A stretch of 64,000 bases of DNA. Source: Sporosarcina globispora (GTDB taxonomy: Bacteria > Bacillota > Bacilli > Bacillales > Cytobacillaceae). The translations under genes were made by a program, and so were the position numbers. This document shows positions 44,324-52,364 of this stretch, piece by piece (position 1 is the first letter of the stretch; each line of letters starts with the position of its first letter). The stretch covers positions 5,153,655 to 5,217,654 of the forward strand of contig NZ_LGUF01000007.1 in the NCBI RefSeq assembly GCF_001274725.1, written 5' to 3'. The notes below the pieces were generated by a model that saw only the letters and a program-made list of their open reading frames with translations, was not told where the DNA came from and searched no databases.

Positions 44324-44672
44324 ACCGGATAAAAACTGAAAAATACCGGCCGAAATGGGGAATTTACCAGCCTATTGTGCCATTTTACCGGCCAAGATTA
44401 GAAAAATACCGGCCAAAGTGAATGGTTTACCGGCCAAAAGGAATAGGCATTCTGCAAGGGCCAATTTTCCGATTCAATCGGCCAAAAATGAAGGTTCAAC
44501 GGCCAAGTTAGGAAATTTAACGGCCAAACTCAACGATTTATCGGCCGACCTTTCAGTATATCAGTTTTATCGGCCACTTCATCAGCTTTATCGGTCAGAA
44601 TTTTGATTTATCGGTTAGTTTCTGAGTTATTTCGGTCAGATTTCAATTATATCGGTCAGTCCTTATTCTATC
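44324..44672. repeat. Degenerate tandem array C, core (A/T)CGGCCAA, period 21, about 15 units
   Basis: Cores start at 44324, 44345, 44366, 44387, 44408, 44429, 44477, 44498, 44519, 44540, 44569, 44590, 44610, 44631 and 44651. Most are exactly 21 bases apart, and a decayed unit sits near 44450. The core drifts along the array: ACCGGCC in the first six, AACGGCC/ATCGGCC in the middle, ATCGGTC at the end. The bases between are A/T-rich with TTTA before most cores. Reading frames here give 7-residue repeats (for example YRP-type) with no ribosome site, so they are not genes. The preceding 44171-44323 shows nothing recognisable. Confidence 0.88.
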
Positions 44673-44681
44673 AAGGAATCA

Positions 44682-44717
44682 GAAAAAAGCCAGCCGCCCG
44701 ATAACGGGCAACTGGCT
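44682..44717 (-). terminator. Terminator of the small unit at 44729-44870
   Basis: On the minus strand AGCCAG, TTGCCCG and CGGGC, CTGGCT form a stem with a small internal loop, followed by TTTTTTC, 12 bases after the last stop. Confidence 0.75.
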
Positions 44718-44728
44718 CCGCTTCCATC

Positions 44729-44870
44729 TTATATGGCATGTCCCCAATGACGGTGCATAGCAATACTATTGATTAAATTCTCGCTGCAGGATGCATTCCC
44801 ACTTCTGATTTCGACGATTCCCATATCAGAGAGGCTCATTTACGCCTTTGTTTTGCGGATCTTGTTTCAA
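44729..44870 (-). other. Two short overlapping ORFs (14 and 31 codons) with ribosome site and terminator; possible frameshifted small gene
   Basis: ORF 1 starts at TTG 44870, 8 bases after AAGGAGG, and reads KQDPQNKGVNEPL before TGA at 44826. ORF 2 starts at ATG 44824, one base beyond that stop, and reads MGIVEIRSGNASCSENLINS...HWGHAI with stop at 44729. Shifting frame by one base near 44830 joins them into a single protein of about 45 residues. The strong ribosome site and the terminator after ORF 2 show a small transcribed unit. I do not recognise either peptide; a frameshifted gene or a coupled peptide pair are both possible. Confidence 0.45.
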
Positions 44871-44973
44871 ATGCTCTTCCTCCTTATATTAAGAAGCGAT
44901 TGCTTCTGGGTTACGGTGTTAACTATGTACCTATAAGTTGAAATACCCCAGAATGATGGAGGTAAACTGCAAA

Positions 44974-45004
44974 ATAAAAAAGAAAGCAGCGGGAAACTGC
45001 TTTC
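44974..45004 (-). terminator. Terminator of the MFS gene at 45008
   Basis: On the minus strand AGAAAGCAG and CTGCTTTCT pair around a 7-base loop, followed by a T run; it starts a few bases after the stop. Confidence 0.85.
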
Positions 45005-45007
45005 TCT

Positions 45008-46285
45008 TCAGGCTTGTGAGCTAATCTCAGTTTTTGGCTGATCCGCGTCTCTCAGCAGCTGGATAAAGGTCCTTTTTTGCAGATGATACAGGATCAGCAC
45101 CAGGATACTGCCGCCGCATGCAGCCATTAGGATCCAGACAGGCATTTTTTCAAGTAAAAAGCCAAAAAAGATAAAGCCCAATGGTGTCATGGCACTCGCT
45201 CCTGTTTCAAGGAGAGACATGACCCTGCCCCGATAGGCATCAGGCGTGCCTTTTTGCAGTAAAACCATCACCGGAATGTTGATCACCATTATAACTGAAG
45301 ATAGCAGCAGGACCATTCCTATTAAAAAAGGAAACATAATGCTGTTTGAAGTGCCCATCAGGCCAGGAAAATTCGGGAGGCCAAGCATAGCAATGATAAG
45401 GGACATGGCCATGATGCCCCCAAAGATGGTAACTTCTTTTCTTTTAACTTCTGGCCGGGCAGATAGAACGACCGACATAATCAGCATACCGACGGAAAAT
45501 GCCCCTTCAATAATTCCCAGCTGAAGGGAGCTCATTTCCCGCACAGTCAGAACCAAATAAGGCATGGCAACGGGAAAAACCGCGAACCAAAAATTCAGCC
45601 AGATGCTAATGATAATGAGATTTTTTATGAACGGCTGATTTTTCACATATGAAACGCCCATTTTCAGATCGTAGATCATACCATTTTCTTCTGGTTTTTC
45701 TTTTTTCTCTGCAAATAGATTGTATTGAATGAGTAAACTGGTGATGCCGGAGACTGTGAAGGCGATGATGTTAATAAGCATGAAGACTGATAGATGAAAG
45801 ATGCCAAAAAAGACGCCCCCAAGAACGGGTCCTAAGATGGCGGATGATGAAGCTGCGGCCTGATTGAGTGACATCGCTTTTTGCAGAGTATCAGGACCGA
45901 CCATGTTGTAAATCGCTGAAGTGACTGCCGCTGAATAAAAGGTATTCAGAATGCTTAAAACGGCTGTGGCTGTATAAAGGAGCCAGATTTCCTGTGTGGC
46001 AAAAAGATATAGCAGCAAAATGGCAATAAGCCAGACGGCACAGGCAAAATCGGAAATAATGATAATCTTTTTGCGGTCCCACCTGTCACTGAGCGCGCCC
46101 GCAACAGGGGAAAGCAGGATTCTGGGGAGCGCACTGAGAATAAGGGTTATGGCAAAGTTCAAGCTGGACCCTGTTTCTGCAAGGATATATAAGCCAATGG
46201 CAAAGCCGTAAATGGATGAGCCGAGCACCGCTGTCATTTTCCCTGCCAGAAACAGTGTTATATTTCTTTTAATCTGGGCTTCCAT
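45008..46285 (-). CDS. MFS transporter (MFS_3 type)
   Basis: A 425-residue transporter with twelve helices. Loop 2-3 is GALSDRWDRKKIIIISDF, and the N-terminal MEAQIKRNITLFLAGKMTAVLGSSIYGFAIG is typical of macrolide or enterobactin-type exporters. GAGGAGG lies 7 bases before the ATG. It is monocistronic and divergent from the kinase gene at 46575. The substrate is unknown. Confidence 0.82.
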   Translation of the reverse strand: MEAQIKRNITLFLAGKMTAVLGSSIYGFAIGLYILAETGSSLNFAITLILSALPRILLSPVAGALSDRWDRKKIIIISDFACAVWLIAILLLYLFATQEIWLLYTATAVLSILNTFYSAAVTSAIYNMVGPDTLQKAMSLNQAAASSSAILGPVLGGVFFGIFHLSVFMLINIIAFTVSGITSLLIQYNLFAEKKEKPEENGMIYDLKMGVSYVKNQPFIKNLIIISIWLNFWFAVFPVAMPYLVLTVREMSSLQLGIIEGAFSVGMLIMSVVLSARPEVKRKEVTIFGGIMAMSLIIAMLGLPNFPGLMGTSNSIMFPFLIGMVLLLSSVIMVINIPVMVLLQKGTPDAYRGRVMSLLETGASAMTPLGFIFFGFLLEKMPVWILMAACGGSILVLILYHLQKRTFIQLLRDADQPKTEISSQA

Positions 46286-46511
46286 CTATTCTTCCTCCTC
46301 TGAATATTATTAACTTCTAAAACTGCGAAGCCGTCCAGTTTGCTGCAGTCATAATACTCTGCTTGACAGGACCATCTCCGTGCTTCCCCAATGGCCTGAA
46401 AAAATCGGCAATTTTATTTGAATTGATTTCATTCGCATGTGAAATTTTTCATCACTCCCCTCCATAATACTGTATTTTCTGACAATATTATATAAAAAAA
46501 GCAAATGAGTA

Positions 46512-46540
46512 TTGTCAATAATAGTAAAACAATATAGAAT
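46512..46540 (+). promoter_or_regulatory. Predicted sigma-A promoter of the kinase gene at 46575
   Basis: TTGTCA (46512-46517) and TAGAAT (46535-46540) are separated by 17 bases, 34 bases upstream of the GTG start. Confidence 0.55.
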
Positions 46541-46574
46541 TTTCTTATAACCTCACAAAGAGGCAGGTGAAACG

Positions 46575-47834
46575 GTGGAAATCACAAAGCATTTTTTCTT
46601 TAATCTATCGCTCTTGATGGTCATCTTGTTTATTGTGCTGGTATGTGCAGAAAGAAGCTCTAAATTCCGATTTACCAAACGCTGCTCTGTTATATGGCTT
46701 TTATTTATGATCTGGATATGCTTTCAGTTTTCCTATCAGCCAAGTGCTCATTACTTTTTTGATTTACGGTTGATACCTGTCATCATCGGCGGTTTATATG
46801 CGGGAATGGGCCTCTCCTTGGCCGGAGCTGTGATTTTAATGAGAAGTTTATATGGAATAGAACCTGGGTTTTATTCTAATATTCTTTTATATTTGCCCCT
46901 TGGGATTATTCTTTGGAGGCTCTATCCCTGGTTTTGGAAACAAGTGCCGCGAAAAAGGATTCGCATTACGGTTATCATTTCCATGATTTTAAGTGTGCTG
47001 ACCGTTGTAGTAATGGAAGTATCGGTGCCGCCTCAAAACCGGTTTGATGCCTGGTTTGCCTACCTTATGATTCCGCCGTTGGGTGTCTTCATGATTTCAT
47101 ATGTGATTGAGTTTGCCAAAAGAAATCTGGATATTCGGGAAAATCTCGTTCGTACAGAAAAACTTGAAGCTGTCGAGCAAATGGGTGCAGCCATTTCCCA
47201 TGAAATCCGCAATCCCCTGACGGCTGCAATCGGATTTGTGCAGCTTTTGCAGGAGCAGCGGCTGCCTCCGCGCAAAAGAGCTGAGTATTTGAGCATTGTG
47301 AAAGCCGAGCTGGAATCAGCAGAGCAGGTCATTCAAAATTATTTAACCTTTTCTAAGCCATCCTTAGATAAGATCGAAGAAATTAATGTTAAAAAAGAAC
47401 TAATGCAAGTCATGAATATTTTAAAACCGACTGCCAATCAGAATTCCGTTGAGATAAATGCCCATTTTTCCCTCCTTGGATCTATTAAAGGTGATCGGCA
47501 AAAGTTCCACCAATGCTTCTTGAATGTGATTAAAAATTCAATCGAGGCCATGCCGCGCGGCGGGCAATTATACATAGAAACGCACTATAGCATCAGCCAG
47601 ATCACCATCGAAATAAAAGATACCGGTGTCGGCATGACGTCCGACCAGCTCCAGCGTCTAGGCGAACCTTATTATTCCACCAAAGGCTCCAAAGGGACTG
47701 GACTGGGAATGATGGTCGTATTCAGTATTGTAAGAGCCATGGATGGCAATGTTCGCGTCAAAAGCGAAGTCGATAAAGGGACCACCTTCAGCTTTACTTT
47801 TCCGAACTACTCGTCGGAGGTACATAGGGAATGA
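46575..47834 (+). CDS. Membrane-bound sporulation-type sensor histidine kinase (KinB-like)
   Basis: A 419-residue kinase with about six hydrophobic segments (residues 9-178), including DLRLIPVIIGGLYAGMGLSLAGA, a 5TM-LYT-like stretch. HisKA has H209 in AAISHEIRNPLTAAIG; the ATPase domain has NVIKNSIEAM, DTGVGM and GTGLGMMV. The start is GTG at 46575 with GCAGGTG 5 bases upstream. No response regulator is adjacent. It is most similar in layout to the kinase at 35566. Confidence 0.85.
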   Translation: MEITKHFFFNLSLLMVILFIVLVCAERSSKFRFTKRCSVIWLLFMIWICFQFSYQPSAHYFFDLRLIPVIIGGLYAGMGLSLAGAVILMRSLYGIEPGFYSNILLYLPLGIILWRLYPWFWKQVPRKRIRITVIISMILSVLTVVVMEVSVPPQNRFDAWFAYLMIPPLGVFMISYVIEFAKRNLDIRENLVRTEKLEAVEQMGAAISHEIRNPLTAAIGFVQLLQEQRLPPRKRAEYLSIVKAELESAEQVIQNYLTFSKPSLDKIEEINVKKELMQVMNILKPTANQNSVEINAHFSLLGSIKGDRQKFHQCFLNVIKNSIEAMPRGGQLYIETHYSISQITIEIKDTGVGMTSDQLQRLGEPYYSTKGSKGTGLGMMVVFSIVRAMDGNVRVKSEVDKGTTFSFTFPNYSSEVHRE

Positions 47835-47838
47835 TTAT

Positions 47839-47868
47839 AAAAAACAGCAGGCGGACTGCTGTTTTTTA
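47839..47868 (+). terminator. Terminator of the kinase gene
   Basis: AAAAAACAGCAG and CTGCTGTTTTTT form a perfect 12-bp stem with loop GCGGA, starting 5 bases after the stop. Confidence 0.88.
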
Positions 47869-47884
47869 ATTGCTTAACATGATT

Positions 47885-47950
47885 TTATCCGAAATAATAA
47901 GACCCGGCAGCAAAAATGAAGTAGGATGCTATTTTAAGAAATAGTTCCAT
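47885..47950 (-). CDS. Possible 21-residue hydrophobic micropeptide
   Basis: MELFLKIASYFIFAAGSYYFG begins at an ATG placed 5 bases after AGGGGGG. It would be a single short membrane helix. It lies on the minus strand after the terminator of the signal peptidase gene. The ribosome site is strong but the length is minimal, so coding is uncertain. No toxin family is recognised. Confidence 0.38.
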   Translation of the reverse strand: MELFLKIASYFIFAAGSYYFG

Positions 47951-47967
47951 AAGATCCCCCCTGATAT

Positions 47968-47995
47968 TAAAAAAGAGCGGTGCTTGCCGCTCTTG
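47968..47995 (-). terminator. Terminator of the signal peptidase gene
   Basis: On the minus strand AAGAGCGG and CCGCTCTT pair around a loop, followed by TTTTAATATC, 4 bases after the stop. Confidence 0.82.
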
Positions 47996-47999
47996 AAAG

Positions 48000-48524
48000 C
48001 TACTCTACTTTCCTCATGCTTGTAAAAGGATACCAGACTAATTCACTGACGCCGATGATCTGCTCCTTCTCAATAAACCCGAGTCCATTTCGGCTGTCCA
48101 GGCTGACAAGGCGGTTGTCGCCCATCACAAAATAATGATCTTCGGGCACAGTAAGAGGGCCAAAGTCACCGGTCAGCTTGTTGACAATCCCTTCTGCCGC
48201 TTCACGATTTTCAGCAAGATAGTCCTCCTCCCATTGTTTGCCATTTATATACAGCTGGTCATCTTTCATTTCCAGTTCATCGCCGGGGAATCCTATTAGT
48301 CTTTTTACATAGTTTTTTTCATCGCCCTTGATGATGACAATATCGCCTCTGTTAAGTTCTTCAAATTTATTAACTAATATTTTTTCCTCGTCATGGAGTG
48401 TCGGGTCCATGGAGGCTCCTTCCACATAGTAAGGTGAAAAAAGGAAGACCCTAATCACCATTGCGATTCCAAAGGCAATCAGAAGGGATTTCAGCCAGCT
48501 CGCTATTTCATGCTTCCTCAACAT
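48000..48524 (-). CDS. sip: Type I signal peptidase
   Basis: A 174-residue enzyme that cleaves Sec signal peptides on the outer face of the membrane. One N-terminal helix (LLIAFGIAMVIRVFLF) is followed by the catalytic serine in EGASMDPTL and the catalytic lysine in NYVKRLIGFPGD; box E is GDNRLVSLDSR. Its size is like SipS/SipT/SipV of B. subtilis. The start ATG overlaps the end of the upstream DinB gene by 7 bases, so they are co-translated. Confidence 0.93.
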   Translation of the reverse strand: MLRKHEIASWLKSLLIAFGIAMVIRVFLFSPYYVEGASMDPTLHDEEKILVNKFEELNRGDIVIIKGDEKNYVKRLIGFPGDELEMKDDQLYINGKQWEEDYLAENREAAEGIVNKLTGDFGPLTVPEDHYFVMGDNRLVSLDSRNGLGFIEKEQIIGVSELVWYPFTSMRKVE

Positions 48525-49057
48525 GTTCCACCAAAGCTTTCTGCACCAATGTACCGATCTTTGATCAAGGTGCGATGATGAAGCTCATGGCCGGCAATGA
48601 TGTAGGCAATTGCCCGAGCGGTTACTTCGGTGCCGTTTGCATTCCCGCGTTTAAGCAGCGCTTCCTCATCCATGCTTTTTAGTAAAGCAATCGTATTTTG
48701 GCGGACAAGGGACAACTGTTCTAAAAGTTCTTGGATGCTGAAACGATTAAAATGCCCATTTTTAACATACTCATTATCATCATAGCCCGGCAGCTTCGCC
48801 ATCTCCCCTCTTCCGATGCAAAGCAGGCGGCAGCTCATGATGCGTTCGGTATCTGTGATATGGCCTATAACTTCTTTAACCGTCCATTTTTCCGGAGCAT
48901 AGCGGAAATGCGCCTGGTCTTCGTTCAGGTCTTTTACCAGATTCATCGTTTCCTTCATTTGGTCATCGAGGATCTGCAGCAGATCCCCATCCGGTACGGA
49001 GCTGACATATTTCTCATAATAGGGCGCATACTCATTAGTTTCAGGTGTCTTTAACAT
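48518..49057 (-). CDS. DinB-family (YfiT-like) putative thiol transferase
   Basis: A 179-residue four-helix protein. The metal ligands are H in EVIGHITDTERIM, and HxxxH in IIAGHELHHRTLIKDRY. This is the YfiT/BstA type, some members of which transfer bacillithiol to xenobiotics. The ATG at 49057 follows GGAGG by 7 bases. It overlaps the signal peptidase start. Confidence 0.85.
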   Translation of the reverse strand: MLKTPETNEYAPYYEKYVSSVPDGDLLQILDDQMKETMNLVKDLNEDQAHFRYAPEKWTVKEVIGHITDTERIMSCRLLCIGRGEMAKLPGYDDNEYVKNGHFNRFSIQELLEQLSLVRQNTIALLKSMDEEALLKRGNANGTEVTARAIAYIIAGHELHHRTLIKDRYIGAESFGGTC

Positions 49058-49115
49058 CGCATTCCCTCCCATTCTATTACCTTATTTTACTAAAATTCTG
49101 TAAACAGTGCCAATT

Positions 49116-49940
49116 TTAGGTTTGAAAAAGCTCCCCCCTGATTGCCTTAGCATATCGCTCTGCTGACTGCTGCACTGCAAGATCTGCCTCTTTTTCTATA
49201 ACTCTGTGAAACGCGTTATAAATCCGGTCAAATGTTAGCGGTTTTATTTTATTGGCCATTCTTTCAACCGTTTCAGCAGAAAGAGGGATGAGGTTCGGGT
49301 AGCTGTACATGAAGCTCACCCACTGCCGGTCAGCGACGACCTGGATGATGTCTCCTGTAAGAAGGATTCCTTTGCCCTCATTTCCCTTTTCCCAATGAAG
49401 GACAGCACCGCCTTTAAAATGGCCGCCAAGACGGTGGATGACCAGGCCATCCTGAAGTTTGAGCGACTCTCCGCTCCAGAAAATGATGTGCTCACTGTCC
49501 CTCATCACCCATTCCCTGTCGTCTTCATGTATATAGATCGGCACATTGAATGTTTCCGCCCATTCCGCCTGTGCTGAATAATAATGGGGGTGGGACAGTG
49601 CGATCGCGTCAATTCCGCCAAGTTCTTTTATGGTTTCAATCGTATGCTCATCCAGATAGGTAATGCAGTCCCACATCAGATTAAAGCCGTTAGTTTGAAC
49701 GAGATATGCTGTCTGGCCGATAGCAAACTCCGGTACTGTTTTCATGCTGTAAAGGTTGGATTCGTCCTTCTGTATTTCATTTTTAAAAGCTTGGCTTTCC
49801 TTCAATTCATTCAATGTTGTCCATTCCTGGCCGCGGGGTCCTAAGTATTGGCGCTCCTCCATGCAAATCGGGCAGCTTTCGGGGTAAAGATTGGATAGCG
49901 GAAATTGCGTTCCGCACATTTTGCATATATATTTTTCCAT
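49116..49940 (-). CDS. Metallo-beta-lactamase-fold protein with N-terminal zinc ribbon
   Basis: A 274-residue protein. Residues 5-25 hold a rubredoxin-like zinc ribbon (CKMCG...CPICMEE). The MBL fold follows with a degenerate first metal motif (SHPHYYSAQAEW in place of HxHxDH), then GGHFKGGAVLHW and LTGD. The loss of the canonical Asp suggests altered or absent hydrolase activity. CGGAGG precedes the ATG. The function is unknown. Confidence 0.8.
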   Translation of the reverse strand: MEKYICKMCGTQFPLSNLYPESCPICMEERQYLGPRGQEWTTLNELKESQAFKNEIQKDESNLYSMKTVPEFAIGQTAYLVQTNGFNLMWDCITYLDEHTIETIKELGGIDAIALSHPHYYSAQAEWAETFNVPIYIHEDDREWVMRDSEHIIFWSGESLKLQDGLVIHRLGGHFKGGAVLHWEKGNEGKGILLTGDIIQVVADRQWVSFMYSYPNLIPLSAETVERMANKIKPLTFDRIYNAFHRVIEKEADLAVQQSAERYAKAIRGELFQT

Positions 49941-50036
49941 AAAGATTGCCTCCGTTTCTAATACTGGTTACATTAACCATTTTAACGCTGGAAACGTACT
50001 GCTAAATTGCCGTTCCGGCTGAAAACGGCTACAACT

Positions 50037-50435
50037 TTAGTCCGAAGATTTATACTTTAAGCCTAATGTAAAAACCTCAAAGCCCAGCTTTTCATAATAG
50101 CCCGCTTTCTCATCCTCAGCCAGCAATTGTAAATGCAGACGGGCTATCGAGCACTCTTTTGCCAGCCTTCGCACCATTTCCTTGCCGATGCCCTGGCTTC
50201 GGCAGGCTGGATCGACGATTAATCCGCAAAGATAGGCATTGATCACACCATCTGAAATAATGCGCCCCGTCCCCACCAGGCGCTCCCCGTCCAAGGCACT
50301 GATTACCAGCCAGCTCTGCTCAACCGCTCTATGCAGTTTTTCTTTCGGCAGCTTCAAAAAGTCATTCCAGCCGTCATTTTCATATAATTGAAATAATTGC
50401 TCCTTATCCGGTATGGCGAATTCATATTTGATCAT
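50037..50435 (-). CDS. GNAT-family acetyltransferase
   Basis: A 132-residue N-acetyltransferase with acetyl-CoA motif CRSQGIGKEMVRRLAKEC and the C-terminal KAGYYEKLGFEVF. It is of the YhdJ/YjcF-like stand-alone type. The ATG at 50435 follows AAGGAG; six upstream codons have no ribosome site. The substrate is unknown. Confidence 0.82.
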   Translation of the reverse strand: MIKYEFAIPDKEQLFQLYENDGWNDFLKLPKEKLHRAVEQSWLVISALDGERLVGTGRIISDGVINAYLCGLIVDPACRSQGIGKEMVRRLAKECSIARLHLQLLAEDEKAGYYEKLGFEVFTLGLKYKSSD

Positions 50436-50635
50436 AAAAAATCTCCTTAACAATAGATGTAATCCTATTCTCGTTCGATGTGGAAAAATCCTTCCTTTTA
50501 ACGATTATGCAGCATTGATGCACAAGATTCTTCCTTATACTCCGCCCTCCCTGATGCAATAATCTCCTAATATGAAACTTTTTTCGCATCTGTCCGTATA
50601 AAATAATACGAACTTAATTTTTAGGAGAGATTCTT

Positions 50636-52324
50636 ATGGGCAATATTTTTATTTTTTCACTATTGGCCGGACTGGCGATTTCTATCCTGCTGATTCCGTT
50701 CAGCTATACAGCGAAGGCTAAGGGAAAGGGAAAGGAAGGCAGGAAGCTGGGTACCGGGATTATGGCCTGCACCGCCGCCGTATCTGTGCTGCTTGTTTTT
50801 GCCGTGTATTATTTCACTAATCTGGACCGGAACTTGACCAGCCTATGGCTGTTTGCAGTTATCGCATCATTAATTGGAGCTGTTCTTGCGACAGGCAGGG
50901 AACGAATGATAAAAACCGGTGTGTTTGCCGCCAGTCTGATTGCAGGGATTTTCTTACTGACAGCATTCCTGTTCAATGCAGATGATAAATACGAAAGTGC
51001 CAAAATGAATGAAAAAACGGAGATTGAGACGTTTGATGAAAAAGAAACACCGGCGAGTGTGCCGCCCCAGTTTGCCCGCAATAAAATGAAGAAGGCTTTC
51101 GGGCAGGTTCCGAACACGAGCTATTATGAACTTGGCAGCCTCCAGATCCAGAAAGTCAATGGAGAGTATGTTTATATTGCGCCTGTAGAGTTTTCAGGCT
51201 TTTTCAAATGGTGGAATGGGGATAAGACACCTGGCTATTTTACAATCAGCGCTACTGATTCCTCAGCCAATCCGAAGTTTGTGAAAAGCGATATGGTGTA
51301 TACACCATCGTCTTATTTTAATAAAAATATTGAGCGCCATATCCGGATGCAGAATCCGCAGACAATCTTTTATGGAGATGTGCAGCTGGAAGTGGATGAC
51401 GATGGAAAGCCATTTTATATCCGTTCGTATGGTGAGTTTATTTCGGCGCGAAACGGCTTTGATGTTAAGGGTATTGTAATGGTCGATCCGCTTAACGGAC
51501 AGACGAGGTCCTATAAACTTGCAGATGTGCCTGCCTTTATCGATGGAGCCGTTTCCCCTGAAACGGTCAGTCTGCAGAACAGCTATTTCGGGAATTATAT
51601 ACACGGGTTCTGGAACAGCAAATTCGGAAAATCTGATGTAAGGCTTCCATCGGATGAAGGGACAGAAGCCAATGTGAGCCCGATTTTTGATGAAAATGGC
51701 GATATGTACTACTTTACTGATTTTACAAGTCCAAAGGAAGGCGTCGATTCAATGCTTGGCTATTCACTGACAAATTCAAGGACAGGTGAAGCAACCTTCT
51801 TTACAGGCAATCTTGAAGAGTCTTATATGGATTCGCAGGGTGCCCTGCAGATTATTGAGAAGAAATTCATTGAGAAGAAATGGAGCGGCGAAATGCCTGT
51901 TCTTTATAATTTCTACGGGGAAGCGAGCTGGCTTACACCTGTTCTTGATGCTAATGGATTCCTGCAAAACTACTTTATCGTATCGGCTGCCAACCCGGAA
52001 ATATCTGCTTACGGTACAACGCCAAATGAAGCATTGCGTTTATATAAAACCGCATTGCAGCGAGGCGGCGGCACTGTAGACGGTAGTTCGAAAGCAGAGG
52101 AAAAGCAGATGAGCGGCACTGTTCTGCGGGTATATAAGGAAAAATCCGGCGAATTCACAGTTATCTCATTCCTGCTTGATAACCGCCAGAGCTTTGTGGT
52201 TTCATCTGAAACCGTGCCGATGGCCATTTATCTGCAGGAGGGCGATCAGGTGGATTTGAAATATCTGGATACAGGTGAAGCATTCCTGCCTGTGAAGGAC
52301 ATGAGGATTAAAGGACTGGAATAG
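50636..52324 (+). CDS. Large membrane protein of unknown function
   Basis: A 562-residue protein with four N-terminal helices (about 5-22, 43-62, 68-85, 96-114), then a 440-residue soluble region. That region is rich in aromatic beta strands (YYELGSLQIQKVNGEYVYIAPVEF, KPFYIRSYGEFIS) and ends in an OB-like domain (SGTVLRVYKEKSGEFTVISF). Topology suggests the large part lies outside, though this is uncertain. TTAGGAGAG precedes the ATG. I do not recognise the family. It is monocistronic. Confidence 0.75.
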   Translation: MGNIFIFSLLAGLAISILLIPFSYTAKAKGKGKEGRKLGTGIMACTAAVSVLLVFAVYYFTNLDRNLTSLWLFAVIASLIGAVLATGRERMIKTGVFAASLIAGIFLLTAFLFNADDKYESAKMNEKTEIETFDEKETPASVPPQFARNKMKKAFGQVPNTSYYELGSLQIQKVNGEYVYIAPVEFSGFFKWWNGDKTPGYFTISATDSSANPKFVKSDMVYTPSSYFNKNIERHIRMQNPQTIFYGDVQLEVDDDGKPFYIRSYGEFISARNGFDVKGIVMVDPLNGQTRSYKLADVPAFIDGAVSPETVSLQNSYFGNYIHGFWNSKFGKSDVRLPSDEGTEANVSPIFDENGDMYYFTDFTSPKEGVDSMLGYSLTNSRTGEATFFTGNLEESYMDSQGALQIIEKKFIEKKWSGEMPVLYNFYGEASWLTPVLDANGFLQNYFIVSAANPEISAYGTTPNEALRLYKTALQRGGGTVDGSSKAEEKQMSGTVLRVYKEKSGEFTVISFLLDNRQSFVVSSETVPMAIYLQEGDQVDLKYLDTGEAFLPVKDMRIKGLE

Positions 52325-52327
52325 ATG

Positions 52328-52364
52328 CAAAAACACGATGAAGCCATGCTTCATCGTGTTTTTA
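52328..52364. terminator. Two-way terminator
   Basis: AAACACGATGAAG and CTTCATCGTGTTT form a perfect 13-bp stem with loop CCATG between two convergent genes. Confidence 0.88.

Noticed and set aside
44212-44606. Overlapping frames giving YRPKWG/YRP- or SAKLN-like heptad repeats
   Set aside because: They arise from the 21-base array (7 codons per unit), have no ribosome site and appear in several frames at once.
44324-44672. CRISPR array
   Set aside because: Units are 21 bases with degenerate cores and no constant long repeat or unique spacers; no cas genes are nearby.
44324-44672. Plasmid iterons or a replication origin
   Set aside because: The period of 21 resembles iterons, but there is no replication initiator gene or DnaA box cluster, and the setting is chromosomal.
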